A DNA stretch of 64,000 bases from a bacterium (GCA_021810905.1 JAJZQH010000001.1:124001-188000), one strand, 5' to 3'; shown: positions 18,377 to 28,180, counted from the first letter of the stretch. Made by a program: numbers and translations. The notes: generated by a model from the sequence alone, not told the origin.

Positions 18377-19036
18377 ATGGAACGCAAGCGCTCGATATAT
18401 CTGGCGATCGTAACCATGATCGGCCTGTTCTGGTTCTGGGGGCTCAGCATGCACGTTGGAACGCCGCCCGTGCTGCAGCTTATCTGGTTCAATCCGGATA
18501 CGACTTCCTACATGCGCAATGATCCTAATCCGGAAATCAAACACGAGTGGCGGCCGCTTTCGAAGATATCGCCTTATCTAAAAAGGGCCGTGGTGGAGGC
18601 CGAAGACGACCTTTTCTACGAGCATCAGGGTTTTGACTGGGAGGCGATGAAGCGGGCCGCTGAATACAATCTCAAAAAGAAGCGTTTTGCGCGCGGGGCT
18701 TCCACGATCACGATGCAGGTTGCACGCAACCTCTTTCTCACGCCGGACAAGTCTCTGCTGCGAAAGTTCCGTGAACTGCTTATCGCTCTGAAGCTGGAGC
18801 GGGAGCTTTCAAAGGATCGCATACTTGAAATATACCTTAATGTTGTCGAGTGGGGGAATGGTATATATGGCGCAGAGGCAGCGGCCAGGCATTACTTCGG
18901 CAAGAATGCAACAAACCTGACGCCGTATGAAGCCGCATATCTCGCGTCAATACTGCCAAAGCCTAAATTTTATGACCGGCATAGAGGCTCAGGATTTCCT
19001 AAACGAAGGGCTACATCGATCATGAGCAGGATATAG
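18377..19036 (+). CDS. mtgA: Monofunctional peptidoglycan glycosyltransferase
   Basis: Polymerises lipid II into glycan strands at the inner membrane. A short cytoplasmic N-terminus and one membrane segment (about residues 6-27) precede a GT51 domain with VEAEDDLFYEHQGFDWEAM (catalytic Glu in EDDLFYEH), RGASTITMQVARNLFL and KDRILEIYLNVVEWG. I prefer the ATG at 18377, with GGTGGAG just upstream, over an in-frame ATG at 18308. The 219-residue length fits MtgA and there is no transpeptidase domain. Confidence 0.93.
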   Translation: MERKRSIYLAIVTMIGLFWFWGLSMHVGTPPVLQLIWFNPDTTSYMRNDPNPEIKHEWRPLSKISPYLKRAVVEAEDDLFYEHQGFDWEAMKRAAEYNLKKKRFARGASTITMQVARNLFLTPDKSLLRKFRELLIALKLERELSKDRILEIYLNVVEWGNGIYGAEAAARHYFGKNATNLTPYEAAYLASILPKPKFYDRHRGSGFPKRRATSIMSRI

Positions 19037-19040
19037 ACAT

Positions 19041-19072
19041 AAAAAAAGGCTTGGCAGAGCCAAGCCCTTTTT
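19041..19072. terminator. Bidirectional terminator between mtgA and the histone gene
   Basis: Stem GGCTTGGC-AGA-GCCAAGCC (19048-19066) flanked by seven A on the left and a T-rich run on the right. It can end transcription of mtgA (plus) and of the small gene at 19090-19269 (minus). Confidence 0.9.
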
Positions 19073-19089
19073 ATACGCCAACGCGGAAT

Positions 19090-19269
19090 TTAGATGTCGC
19101 GATCCTTTACCGTCTGACGGCCATTGTCCTTGGCCCGCTCTACGGCCTTGTCGAGGACTTCGCGCACGGCAGTTGACAGCGCATCGATCGCCGTTTCGGA
19201 AGTCTGCAGGCCCTTCGTCTTCACGTAATCCTTCACCTTAGAGACGACCACCAGTGTTTCATTTGCCAT
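19090..19269 (-). CDS. Bacterial histone (single histone fold, HBb-like)
   Basis: The 59-residue protein is encoded from an ATG with a near-perfect AAAGGAGG site. The sequence begins MANETLVVVSKVKDYVKTKG (helix 1), continues with a long helix from SETAIDALS to ERAKDNG (helix 2), and ends in GRQTVKDRDI. That last motif matches the loop-2/helix-3 signature of archaeal histones (GRKTIKAEDI in HMfB) and of the Bdellovibrio histone Bd0055. The protein stops directly after the signature, so helix 3 is minimal. A basic K/R content supports DNA binding. Upstream on the minus strand is a TTGACA hexamer (19331-19336). It is flanked by a strong terminator and by tRNA genes. The fold assignment is from motif comparison by eye. 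Confidence 0.85.
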   Translation of the reverse strand: MANETLVVVSKVKDYVKTKGLQTSETAIDALSTAVREVLDKAVERAKDNGRQTVKDRDI

Positions 19270-19359
19270 ACATCCCCTCCTTTGGTTACGATTGGGTTTA
19301 GGGCCCTTATCTTGAGTATCGCCTGTTAGTTGTCAAATAAAAAAGAAGACACGGTTGAA

Positions 19360-19387
19360 TTGACAATAAAAAAACCTTCTGTTAGCT
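19360..19387 (+). promoter_or_regulatory. Promoter of the tRNA pair
   Basis: TTGACA (19360-19365) with a 16-bp spacer to TTAGCT (19382-19387), ending 18 bp before tRNA-Lys. The -35 is consensus and the -10 is weak. Confidence 0.5.
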
Positions 19388-19405
19388 TGCGCCGCCTTTA
19401 GATAT

Positions 19406-19478
19406 GGGCCGCTAGCTCAGTCGGCAGAGCAACGCCCTTTTAAGGCGTGGGTCCCCGGTTCGAATCCGGGGCGGCTCA
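19406..19478 (+). tRNA. tRNA-Lys (TTT)
   Basis: Cloverleaf folded by eye: acceptor GGGCCGC/GCGGCTC, D arm GCTC...GAGC, anticodon stem ACGCC/GGCGT with loop CTTTTAA (anticodon TTT), T arm CCCGG-TTCGAAT-CCGGG. CCA is not encoded. Confidence 0.96.
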
Positions 19479-19488
19479 CCCTGAAAAC

Positions 19489-19553
19489 AGTGGGAAGTGA
19501 AAAGTGAGAAGTATGAAGTAACTTCTCAGTTCGTTCTTTACGCTTCTCACTGA
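19489..19553. repeat. Heptamer palindromic array between two tRNAs
   Basis: Units GTGGGAA, GTGAAAA, GTGAGAA, GTATGAA, GTAACTT, then the inverse type TTCTCAG, TTCGTTC, TTTACGC, TTCTCAC. It occupies nearly all of the space between tRNA-Lys and tRNA-Glu, so the tRNA precursor would contain this hairpin. Confidence 0.85.
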
Positions 19554-19559
19554 ATTCAA

Positions 19560-19631
19560 GACCCCATCGTCTAGCGGTTAGGACACCGCCCTTTCACGGC
19601 GGCAGCACGGGTTCGAGTCCCGTTGGGGTCG
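19560..19631 (+). tRNA. tRNA-Glu (TTC)
   Basis: Acceptor GACCCCA/TGGGGTC, anticodon stem CCGCC/GGCGG with loop CTTTCAC (anticodon TTC), T arm CGGG-TTCGAGT-CCCG. CCA is not encoded. Confidence 0.96.
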
Positions 19632-19632
19632 C

Positions 19633-19671
19633 AAAAAATACGGAAGGGCTTTTGCCCTTCCGTATTTTTTT
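19633..19671 (+). terminator. Terminator of the tRNA pair
   Basis: Perfect stem of AAAAAATACGGAAGGGC with its inverse around a TTTT loop, ending in seven T. It lies directly after tRNA-Glu. Confidence 0.93.
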
Positions 19672-19883
19672 GCTTCCACGGACTCGAACGGAGCTGAAAG
19701 GCTCCTGTTCGACGACCTTCAATGGCTTGAGCACTCCGAAGGAGTGCATATGACGATGAAGTGTCGGCGAGTGTGTGCGCGAGCCGACCGACCGAGGCCG
19801 GGTACCCGCAGAGCGGGTGGCCGAGGAAGCACCCGAAGGCGCGAGCCGGAGGGTGAAAAGAGGGTACAGAGGGATAGGCCCTG
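19672..19883. other. Structured GC-rich intergenic segment, function unknown
   Basis: About 210 bp without a credible gene but rich in short hairpins: GCACTCC-GAA-GGAGTGC (about 19732), GGAGC-TGAAA-GGCTCC (about 19690) and ACCCGC-AGA-GCGGGT (about 19804). It resembles a folded RNA, but no RNA family was recognised and no promoter is evident after the tRNA terminator. A 62-codon open frame in it has no sensible protein features. Confidence 0.35.
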
Positions 19884-19919
19884 TTCTACCTCCCCTACCC
19901 CTCCTTACAAAGGAGGGGA
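19884..19919. repeat. Half copy of the CCTCCTTACAAAGGAGG repeat
   Basis: Matches the right arm of the palindrome at 17579-17672 (CTACCTCCCC, then CCTTACAAAGGAGGGG). It sits 16 bp downstream of the histidine kinase stop, in inverse orientation relative to that gene. Confidence 0.75.
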
Positions 19920-19935
19920 ATTTATGAAATGAGTT

Positions 19936-21582
19936 CTATTCGCTTCTCTTCACGTGAGCGCACTTGCGCTTGAGCGGCAGGAGTATCTTGACCTTGGTAC
20001 CCAATCCCCTGGCGCTCTGCACCTCGATCTTGCCGCCGTGTTCTGCAATGACGGAGTGCGATACAAACAGGCCCAACCCTGCTCCGGATTTTTCCTTTGT
20101 TCTAAAGAACGGCTCGAAGATATAAGGAAGCGACTCCGTTTCTATTCCACAACCAGTGTCGTTTATCTCTACGGTCAGATGGCAGCCTCCAGGAGAAGAG
20201 GCTATTTCAAGCTCTCCACCCCTCTCCATGCTGTCGTACGCATTGAGCATCACGTTGATAAATACCTGCTGCAGCTTGGCGCCGTCGCCGCAAAACAGCG
20301 GCAATTTCTCATCCAAGTTCCACCTTACGTTGATACCCTTCATATCTATCAAATGCGCGATCAACTTATAGGCGCTTCGGAGAAGGGTATTGAGATCCAG
20401 ATCGCGCTTCTGTTCGGATCCCTTTTTCACGCTGATGAGCCCGGCCACAATCCCGGCTATGCGATTGAATCCATCGGCCACAAAACCCAATTCACGACGG
20501 CCTTCGTCGTCCACGTGGTCCTTGAGGCTATCAAGGTGCAGAATTATGCTCTGCAGAGGATTATTGATCTCGTGCGTAAAACTCGCGGTCAGGCGCCCTA
20601 TCGCGGCAAGTCGTTCCGATGCAAGGATATCCGTCTCGAGCCGGTTACGTTCGATCTGCTGCGCGATGATTCGGACGATGCCGTGCATGAGTTCGATGTC
20701 CATCATCTTACACAGCGCCTTGTCCGAACATTCATCGAACCCAATGAAACCGTAAGGATTTCCAAAAGTGAATATCGGTATCATGAGAGACGACTTGACT
20801 CCCTGTCTCTCGAGTAGCTCCCGCAGCTCCGGCGACGGGCAATTGCCACCGGCGTCAACGCAAACGAGACGCCCCGCCAGCATCTCCTTGCTCAACCATG
20901 GCTGCGATGAGACAGGTACGTCTTGCATATGATCGATGAGAGGTGGAATGCCATCTGCCACCCATTCATGTTTGTTGGAGGCTTTTTGACGTATCTGATC
21001 GTATTCGAAGATAAACGCGCGGCTTACGGAAAGGCCCTCGCCCAGGATTCGGGTAACCTCGCCGAGGAACTCATCGATCGGACGACTCGGAATGGCTTGT
21101 TTGATTATCTCCTTAACGATATTTTCATGATGCACCCACTGTCCATAGCGCGACTCGAATTGTCTTGCCGAAATCTGAAGATCCTCCGTCATGCGCTTCG
21201 ACTCGGTTACGTCATGTCCTATGCCCATGAGGGCCGATACGCTTCCTGATTTGCCGAATATGGGAATCAGCTGAGTCGAGATACACCTGAGGCCGTCCGC
21301 CAGCTGTATCCACTCCTGCAACAGAAGCGGCTTGCCGCTCTTCAAGACCTGCGCATTATTTTTGTGGAATGGCGTACCGAGTTTCCTGCCAAAGGCTTGT
21401 ACGGGCGTTTTTCCTATAACATCTTTCCTGCTGAAGCCGCATTTATTGAGTCCACGCTCATTGAAAAGGACGTAACGTCCGTCAAGACCCACTACAAAAA
21501 TCAGGTCGTCATTCGCCTCTACAAGTGTGCCGTAGAGCTGTTTCGGATCGACACCGATCCGCTTCTTGCTTCTCACCATCAA
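19936..21582 (-). CDS. Soluble PAS-GAF sensor histidine kinase
   Basis: The 548-residue kinase has no membrane segment. A PAS domain (residues about 15-130, NDDLIFVVGLDGRYVLFNERG) is followed by a GAF-like domain (about 165-312). The HisKA helix then carries phospho-acceptor His337 in FTHEINNPLQSI. The HATPase_c domain has the N box (FINVMLNAYDSM), G1 (DTGCGIE), F box (EPFF) and G2 (GAGLGLF). It senses a cytoplasmic signal of unknown nature. It lies 19 bp after a response regulator gene, so the two form one operon and a likely cognate pair. Confidence 0.93.
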   Translation of the reverse strand: MMVRSKKRIGVDPKQLYGTLVEANDDLIFVVGLDGRYVLFNERGLNKCGFSRKDVIGKTPVQAFGRKLGTPFHKNNAQVLKSGKPLLLQEWIQLADGLRCISTQLIPIFGKSGSVSALMGIGHDVTESKRMTEDLQISARQFESRYGQWVHHENIVKEIIKQAIPSRPIDEFLGEVTRILGEGLSVSRAFIFEYDQIRQKASNKHEWVADGIPPLIDHMQDVPVSSQPWLSKEMLAGRLVCVDAGGNCPSPELRELLERQGVKSSLMIPIFTFGNPYGFIGFDECSDKALCKMMDIELMHGIVRIIAQQIERNRLETDILASERLAAIGRLTASFTHEINNPLQSIILHLDSLKDHVDDEGRRELGFVADGFNRIAGIVAGLISVKKGSEQKRDLDLNTLLRSAYKLIAHLIDMKGINVRWNLDEKLPLFCGDGAKLQQVFINVMLNAYDSMERGGELEIASSPGGCHLTVEINDTGCGIETESLPYIFEPFFRTKEKSGAGLGLFVSHSVIAEHGGKIEVQSARGLGTKVKILLPLKRKCAHVKRSE

Positions 21583-21601
21583 GCCCCTCGTGTGAATTGG
21601 A

Positions 21602-22222
21602 TCAGACCTTCTTCTTTCCTTTCTTTCTTTTCACGGCGCGCACGCCGGGCCTCGGTTTGAGCAGATTCTCTATAGATTCATATAGAACTCTCTGATCGAT
21701 CGGCTTTGCAAGACAGACGTCGGCGCCAAGCTCAGAGACGCGTTCGATGTTGCGTTCGGATGGAAAACCGGTGAGCACCATTATGCGCACATGCGAAAGC
21801 GCCGGCGAATTTTTTATGCTCTGGCATACCTTAAAACCGTCCATGCCCGGCATCACGAGATCGAGTATAACTACGTCGGGCCTTGTGGATTCCATCATAG
21901 AACCGGCTTCAAAACCATCTGACGCTTCATAGATATCGAGTCGTTCGGGATACTTGCCGAGTGAGTCACGAAGTGCAATGCGTATGGCTTCTTCATCATC
22001 CACTATCAACACTTTCTTGTGTATGGGCTCGGCATGCTCATCCATTGGAATGCCGTGCTCGCGGCAGAAAACCTGCAGATCGTCATTCTTGATTCGCAGA
22101 TGTCCGCCCGCCGTCCTGTATGCCGACAGCAGGTCTCGTTTGATCCAGTTCTTAATTGTGTTGTAGCTCACGCGGCAAATGCGAGCGGCCTCAAATGTCG
22201 TAAGCACATCCTTTGTCTTCAT
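21602..22222 (-). CDS. Response regulator with N-terminal MerR/excisionase-type HTH
   Basis: The DNA-binding domain comes first: residues 5-55 (TTFEAARICRVSYNTIKNWI, then RTAGGHLRI) match the MerR/excisionase-like winged helix used by BldC-type proteins. A receiver domain follows at about 69-190 with acidic residues D75-D76, phospho-acceptor D121 in VILDLVMPG and Lys in CLAKP. The C-terminus is strongly basic. This order is the reverse of most response regulators. I choose the second ATG of an ATGATG pair (22222), 5 bp after GGAGG. It probably binds the phased repeats in its own promoter region. Confidence 0.9.
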   Translation of the reverse strand: MKTKDVLTTFEAARICRVSYNTIKNWIKRDLLSAYRTAGGHLRIKNDDLQVFCREHGIPMDEHAEPIHKKVLIVDDEEAIRIALRDSLGKYPERLDIYEASDGFEAGSMMESTRPDVVILDLVMPGMDGFKVCQSIKNSPALSHVRIMVLTGFPSERNIERVSELGADVCLAKPIDQRVLYESIENLLKPRPGVRAVKRKKGKKKV

Positions 22223-22367
22223 CATGGCCTCCATATGCTGGCAGCAGACCCGCCGTAATTGGTTGATAGCTCTTTCACAATTGATACTGAAGATTTGCCT
22301 CAGTACCAGAACCTTTCACTTTCGACAACACAAAAAATATTCAAACCTTTCGCAGGTTTGAGAATGC

Positions 22368-22395
22368 ATTATGCCGATTGGATAACATTTGGCAA
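22368..22395 (-). promoter_or_regulatory. Promoter of the response regulator-kinase operon
   Basis: On the minus strand TTGCCA (22395-22390), a 16-bp spacer and CATAAT (22373-22368). The spacer contains the first of three operator-like repeats. A TCAAACCT-TTCGC-AGGTTTGA hairpin (22341-22361) lies in the leader just downstream. Confidence 0.5.
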
Positions 22396-22433
22396 GAAAT
22401 TGGATAACATTCTGCGACAGCTTGGATAAATTT
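22378..22433 (-). promoter_or_regulatory. Three direct repeats at exact 22-bp spacing (operator candidate)
   Basis: TTGGATAACATT at 22378 and 22400 and TTGGATAAATTT at 22422 (plus-strand reading) are spaced by exactly 22 bp, about two helical turns. All sites therefore face the same side of the DNA. The first overlaps the promoter spacer of the operon. A bound regulator, likely the neighbouring response regulator, could oligomerise along them. Confidence 0.7.
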
Positions 22434-22440
22434 TTGCCGC

Positions 22441-22470
22441 TTGCGGGCAAAGATAATTATTTGCTATAAT
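22441..22470 (+). promoter_or_regulatory. Strong extended -10 promoter pointing into rsmB antisense
   Basis: TTGCGG (22441-22446), 18-bp spacer, TGCTATAAT with consensus -10 at 22465-22470. No sense gene follows on this strand; the next gene, rsmB, is on the other strand. Confidence 0.6.
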
Positions 22471-22568
22471 TGATATGCCGAGATGGGTTGCTCAGGTAGC
22501 CACCGCTAATGCCCGAGTTAGGGGCTTGTTGAAAGGGGGAAATGGCGCCTGACAAACCAGTCTCGGTT
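22471..22568 (+). ncRNA. Candidate small RNA or leader from the 22441 promoter
   Basis: About 100 bp downstream of a good promoter contain potential stems GGTTGCT/AGCCACC (22487-22505) and GCCC/GGGC (22513-22527). A GGGGG ribosome-site-like run and an ATG at 22542 follow. The ATG opens a 147-codon frame that lies almost entirely antisense to rsmB and shows no protein family features. I see either a small RNA or an antisense transcript of rsmB. No known riboswitch matched. Confidence 0.3.
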
Positions 22569-23840
22569 TTATTCTATGCGCTGCATCGATGCTGCGAAGA
22601 AACCATTCCACTCACCTTCCCGCGGATCTGTCGCGAGATAACCGCCTTCGGCTGTGATCCCTTTGGTATCGATCTCTCTCCGGGCAAGAATTGCGCCTAC
22701 ACCTATCACTCGATAATTTTTCGAACGCAAAAAATCTTCTACTATATTCTCGTTCTCGTCGCGGAGGATGCTGCAGGTCGCATACACAAGACGACCGCCC
22801 GGCCGAACCCAGTCCGCATAGCGAGTGAGCAGGGCCTTCTGTTCAACGACACTCTGCCTCACATCTTCAGGATTGAGCCGCCACTTGAGATCCGGGCTCC
22901 TGCGCAGCGTGCCAGTGCCTGTGCATGGCGCATCTACAAAGACCAGATCGAACGCACCTTTGAAAGTATGAGCCTTTCTGCATAGATCCTTTGCGGCCAG
23001 TATCTCGATCATGGAAAGTCCGGCCCGCGAGGCCCTGCGCGAAAGCTCTCGAAGCTTCGTGGAATCGACGTCTGACGCGATGATCCTGCCGCGGCCTCCC
23101 ATGAGCATCGCAATCATGAGCGATTTGCCGCCCGCGCCGGCGCATGCATCGAGCACCGTCTCTCCTTCTTTTGGATCGGCAGCGATCACCGCAAGCTGAC
23201 TCGATTCATCCTGCACCTCCACAAGACCTCTGGAATATGCATCTACAGAGCCGAGTGTTATGCGCCGAAAAAGCCTGAGCCCATAAGGTGAACGTCCGCT
23301 AGGTTCTGCTTCGACGCCCGCCGAATTCAGCATCCGTATCGCTTCATCGAGCGTAGTACGCATTGAATTGACGCGAAGGGAGGGCCTCGACTGAGAATTG
23401 AGGGCGCACGCCATTCGAGCGGCCCCCTTTTCTCCATACTGAGCGACGAGCTTTTCGTACAAAAAATCCGGAAAGGAGTGAAACGCCGCTATTCCGCCAG
23501 GAAAACGCCCAGGCATAGTCAAATCTGGAGAAAAAACTTCGGACGGGATCTCAATTCCTTTATCACTGCTGTTGCTGGCGTACTCCAGAGCCGGATTCGC
23601 GCGAAGACAAGCGCGCACCCTCATCGCGTCATCAGGTTTGGCTGCGCCCGAGGAGATGAGAAATCCGTCGATCCTGCGGCGCCAGCGCATTACGCAGAAC
23701 GCGGCGTCAGAGATCGCGCGCCTCAATCTGCTGTTTATTTCGCGATGACGAGAAAGATACCTCTCAAGAAGTCGATCGAGAGGCATGGGCTCTATATCGA
23801 ACATCCGAAGAACCGCCACAGCATGGTGGGTGACGTCCAT
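22569..23840 (-). CDS. rsmB: RsmB/NOP-family 16S rRNA (cytosine-5) methyltransferase
   Basis: Uses SAM to methylate a cytosine in 16S rRNA (C967 in E. coli). The 423 residues comprise an N-terminal NusB-like helical domain (about 1-135) and a Rossmann methyltransferase domain. That domain contains LDACAGAGGKSLMIA (SAM binding), VFVDAPCTGTGTLRRSPD (motif IV Cys) and YATCSI (motif VI, catalytic Cys). It follows purA by 9 bp and is the last gene of the xerC-hslV-hslU-argF-purA-rsmB string. Confidence 0.93.
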   Translation of the reverse strand: MDVTHHAVAVLRMFDIEPMPLDRLLERYLSRHREINSRLRRAISDAAFCVMRWRRRIDGFLISSGAAKPDDAMRVRACLRANPALEYASNSSDKGIEIPSEVFSPDLTMPGRFPGGIAAFHSFPDFLYEKLVAQYGEKGAARMACALNSQSRPSLRVNSMRTTLDEAIRMLNSAGVEAEPSGRSPYGLRLFRRITLGSVDAYSRGLVEVQDESSQLAVIAADPKEGETVLDACAGAGGKSLMIAMLMGGRGRIIASDVDSTKLRELSRRASRAGLSMIEILAAKDLCRKAHTFKGAFDLVFVDAPCTGTGTLRRSPDLKWRLNPEDVRQSVVEQKALLTRYADWVRPGGRLVYATCSILRDENENIVEDFLRSKNYRVIGVGAILARREIDTKGITAEGGYLATDPREGEWNGFFAASMQRIE

Positions 23841-23849
23841 GATGGGATT

Positions 23850-25229
<1,380 letters not shown>

Positions 25230-25234
<5 letters not shown>

Positions 25235-26147
25235 AGTGCATGTACATCTCAAGTATCGCCTTCTGCACGTGCAGCCGGTTCTCGGCCTCGTCAAAAACTC
25301 TGGAATGAGGTCCGTCCATCACCTCATCCGTTATTTCATCTCCGCGATGCGCCGGTAGGCAATGCAGGACGATCGCATCTTTTTTTGCGTAAGACAATAA
25401 TTTCGCATTCACCTGATACGGCGCAAAAAGCTTGTGCTTCGCATCTTCGCCGCTTCCCTCCTGGCCCATGCTGATCCAGGTATCGGTATTGATGGCATCG
25501 CATCCTTCCACAGCTTCCTTTGCATCCCGAGTTACTCTTATATTCTTGTGGCCGCCGCTCTTGACCTTATCGAGAATGAGCGCGGCAGGCGTGTAGCCCT
25601 CGGGGCAGGCGAGCCTGAGCTCAAATCCCAGAAGGATTGCCGCCTGGATCCAGGTGTTGGCCATATTATTGCCGTCGCCGACATAGGAAATAATCTGATC
25701 GCGTACCGAACCGCGGTTTTCGATGACGGTGAAGATATCCGTGAGGACCTGACAGGGGTGCAGGAGATCCGAAAGCCCGTTGATTACAGGCACAGATGCT
25801 CCCGCCGCCATTCGCTCGATGCGGGTCTGCTCGAACGTGCGCATCATTATGCAATCCACGTAGCGCGAGAGCACGCGCGAAGTATCTTCGTATGTTTCGC
25901 CGCGGCCGAGCTGAGATGCCTGCGTCGTGAGATTGAGCGCGTGTCCACCGAGCTGGAACATGCCGACCTCAAACGATACGCGTGTGCGCGTGGAGGATTT
26001 TTCAAAGACCATTCCGAGAGTCTTGCCCTCGAGCGGACGATGGCGCTTCCCTGCCTTCTGCATGGCCTTAAGTTCCGCGGATCTTTTCATGAGCGATTCA
26101 ACTTCGACAGCCGTGAGATCGAACAGCGACAGCAGATGCCGTACCAT
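25230..26147 (-). CDS. argF: Ornithine carbamoyltransferase
   Basis: Makes citrulline from ornithine and carbamoyl phosphate in arginine synthesis. The 305 residues show the carbamoyl-phosphate site SSTRTRVSFE, the HPCQVLTD motif, the ornithine-side loop WISMGQE and the catalytic HCLPAHRG. It follows hslU by 9 bp. The final codons SHORT of the stop run into the downstream repeat, which supplies TAA. Confidence 0.96.
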
Positions 26148-26156
26148 TGTTCCTCC

Positions 26157-27557
26157 CTATAGGATGTATCTCGTCAGGTCTCGATCCTTTACGATTTCAG
26201 CGAGCTGCTGCTGTACATAGTTGCGATCTATCGCTATTTTTTTGCGCCCTAGTTCCGGGGCGTCGAACGAAATCTTTTCCAAGAGTTTTTCCATAACGGT
26301 ATGAAGGCGTCTGGCACCTATGTCTTCCATCTGAGAGTTTACCTCTGCGGCAAAATCGCATATCTCCTTGAGCGCATCTTCTCCGAATTCGATTTCCACG
26401 CCTTCGGTCGCGATCATCGCCTTGTACTGCTTGACCAGCGAGTTTTCGGTTTCCGTGAGTATTCGGTAGAAATCCTCTTTTGTAAGCGAATCCAGCTCCA
26501 CGCGTATAGGGAAACGTCCCTGAAGTTCGGGGATGAGATCGGACGGCTTCGATACGTGGAACGCGCCCGACGCTACAAAGAGGATGTGATCGGTTCGCAC
26601 CACGCCGTACTTCGTGGTTACCGTGGAGCCCTCAACTATCGGAAGGATGTCGCGCTGAACACCTTCGCGCGAGACGTCCGGACCAAAGCTGTGTTCGCCG
26701 CCCCTGGGGCTCGCGATCTTATCGATCTCGTCGAGGAAGACTATGCCGTTCTGTTCGACGCGCTCTACCGCCATTCGGACCACGGCGTCCATGTCGATGA
26801 GCCTCGCAGCCTCTTCCTCCGCAAGAAATGCCAGCGCCTCCGGTACCTTCATTCGGCGATGTTTCTGTCCGCCGGCGAACATATTGGAAAACATATCGCG
26901 GATATTGGAACTCATCTCCTCAAGGCTGGATGCCGCCACCACTTCTACTGAAGGAACTGCTGATCGAGGCTGCTGCTTTATCTCCACGGATCGTTCGTTC
27001 AACGCACCCTTCCTCAGCAACTCTCTCAGCCGTTCGCGCGTTGCAGCGCGCCGACGCTGATGATCTGCCTGTGCCAAGGCATCCGCCTCGGTAGAATCGC
27101 CGCCTGGTGGAACCTCTCGTGCCTCTTCAGTTTCCGAACCCGGCAGAAGCAGGTCCAGCAACCGTTCTTCGGCGTGCTCCTGCGCTCGAACGTGCACTCT
27201 CGACGTCTCTTCCTCGCGCACCATCTTCACGGCGATCTCGGTGAGCTCTCGGATCATGGACTCAACATCCTTGCCCACGTATCCGACTTCGGTAAACTTC
27301 GAGGCCTCCACTTTAATGAATGGCGCCTGCGCCAGCCGCGCCAGCCTCCGTGCTATCTCTGTCTTGCCCACGCCGGTAGGCCCGATCATTATGATGTTTT
27401 TGGGAACAATTTCGTCGCGAAGTGAGGCGTCAACCTGCCTGCGGCGCCAGCGATTGCGCAAGGCGATAGCCACCGAGCGCTTGGCCTTTCCCTGACCGAT
27501 GATAAAGCGGTCGAGTTCTGAAACGATCTCTCTGGGGGTGAAATTAGTCTCAGTCAT
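26157..27557 (-). CDS. hslU: HslUV protease ATPase subunit
   Basis: AAA+ unfoldase that feeds substrates to HslV. The 466 residues show the Walker A motif in [17 protein letters not shown] (about 57-71), an intermediate I domain (about 110-250), Walker B in [11 protein letters not shown] and the sensor-2/C-terminal region [14 protein letters not shown]. The C-terminal YIL end fits docking into HslV. The start overlaps the hslV stop as ATGA. Confidence 0.97.
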   Translation of the reverse strand: MTETNFTPREIVSELDRFIIGQGKAKRSVAIALRNRWRRRQVDASLRDEIVPKNIIMIGPTGVGKTEIARRLARLAQAPFIKVEASKFTEVGYVGKDVESMIRELTEIAVKMVREEETSRVHVRAQEHAEERLLDLLLPGSETEEAREVPPGGDSTEADALAQADHQRRRAATRERLRELLRKGALNERSVEIKQQPRSAVPSVEVVAASSLEEMSSNIRDMFSNMFAGGQKHRRMKVPEALAFLAEEEAARLIDMDAVVRMAVERVEQNGIVFLDEIDKIASPRGGEHSFGPDVSREGVQRDILPIVEGSTVTTKYGVVRTDHILFVASGAFHVSKPSDLIPELQGRFPIRVELDSLTKEDFYRILTETENSLVKQYKAMIATEGVEIEFGEDALKEICDFAAEVNSQMEDIGARRLHTVMEKLLEKISFDAPELGRKKIAIDRNYVQQQLAEIVKDRDLTRYIL

Positions 27558-28084
27558 GCGAGATGCTCGATGTTTATGTTGTCGTTGGTGTAGATGCAGA
27601 TACCTGCAGCGATGTTCATTGCCGCCTCCACTACGGCCCGCGCATCGAGGTTCGAATGCCTTATCAGTGCCCGCGCCGCGGACATGGCGTATGGGCCGCC
27701 CGACCCGATTGCTGCGATTCCATCGTCCGGCTCAAGCACGTCGCCCGTTCCCGAGATAGTGAACGTATTCTCTCGGTCGGCGACTATCATCATGGCCTCA
27801 AGGCGTCTCAGCACGCGGTCGGTGCGCCATTCCTTGGCAAGTTCGACGGCGGCCCTGGTGAGGTTGCCACGGGCCTGCTCAAGCTTCCCCTCGAACCGCT
27901 CGAAGAGCGTAAAGGCGTCGGCGCTGGAGCCTGCAAAGCCCGCCAGAACCTCTCCATTGCGCATGGTGCGGATTTTGTTGGCCGAACTCTTGATGACCGT
28001 ATTGCCGAAGCTAACCTGACCGTCACCGCCTATTGCTACCTTTCCATCACGGCGAACGCAGAGGATTGTGGTGGCGTTGAACAT
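27554..28084 (-). CDS. hslV: HslUV protease peptidase subunit
   Basis: Proteasome-like threonine protease. I choose the start at 28084 ([15 protein letters not shown]) with an AAGGAG site upstream; the catalytic threonine would be exposed after removal of a short MFNA leader. Other signatures are [26 protein letters not shown] and [15 protein letters not shown]. The protein has 176 residues. It lies between xerC and hslU, the order found in many bacteria. Confidence 0.96.
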   Translation of the reverse strand: MFNATTILCVRRDGKVAIGGDGQVSFGNTVIKSSANKIRTMRNGEVLAGFAGSSADAFTLFERFEGKLEQARGNLTRAAVELAKEWRTDRVLRRLEAMMIVADRENTFTISGTGDVLEPDDGIAAIGSGGPYAMSAARALIRHSNLDARAVVEAAMNIAAGICIYTNDNINIEHLA

Positions 28085-28180
28085 GGAACTCTCCTTCCAC
28101 TGAATCACTAACGAATGAAGATCGGCGCGAGGTGTACCAAAGGGATGAGCAGTAGATCAACTAAAAACACGTCGCAACGG

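Noticed and set aside
19744-19932. 62-codon open frame after the tRNA terminator
   Set aside because: Arg-rich product without ribosome site; the end is formed by the CCTTACAAAGGAGG repeat.
22471-22541. Fluoride, GEMM or preQ1 riboswitch
   Set aside because: ACCGCTAATGCC recalled parts of riboswitch cores, but the required order of stems and conserved nucleotides is missing, and no fitting gene follows on that strand.
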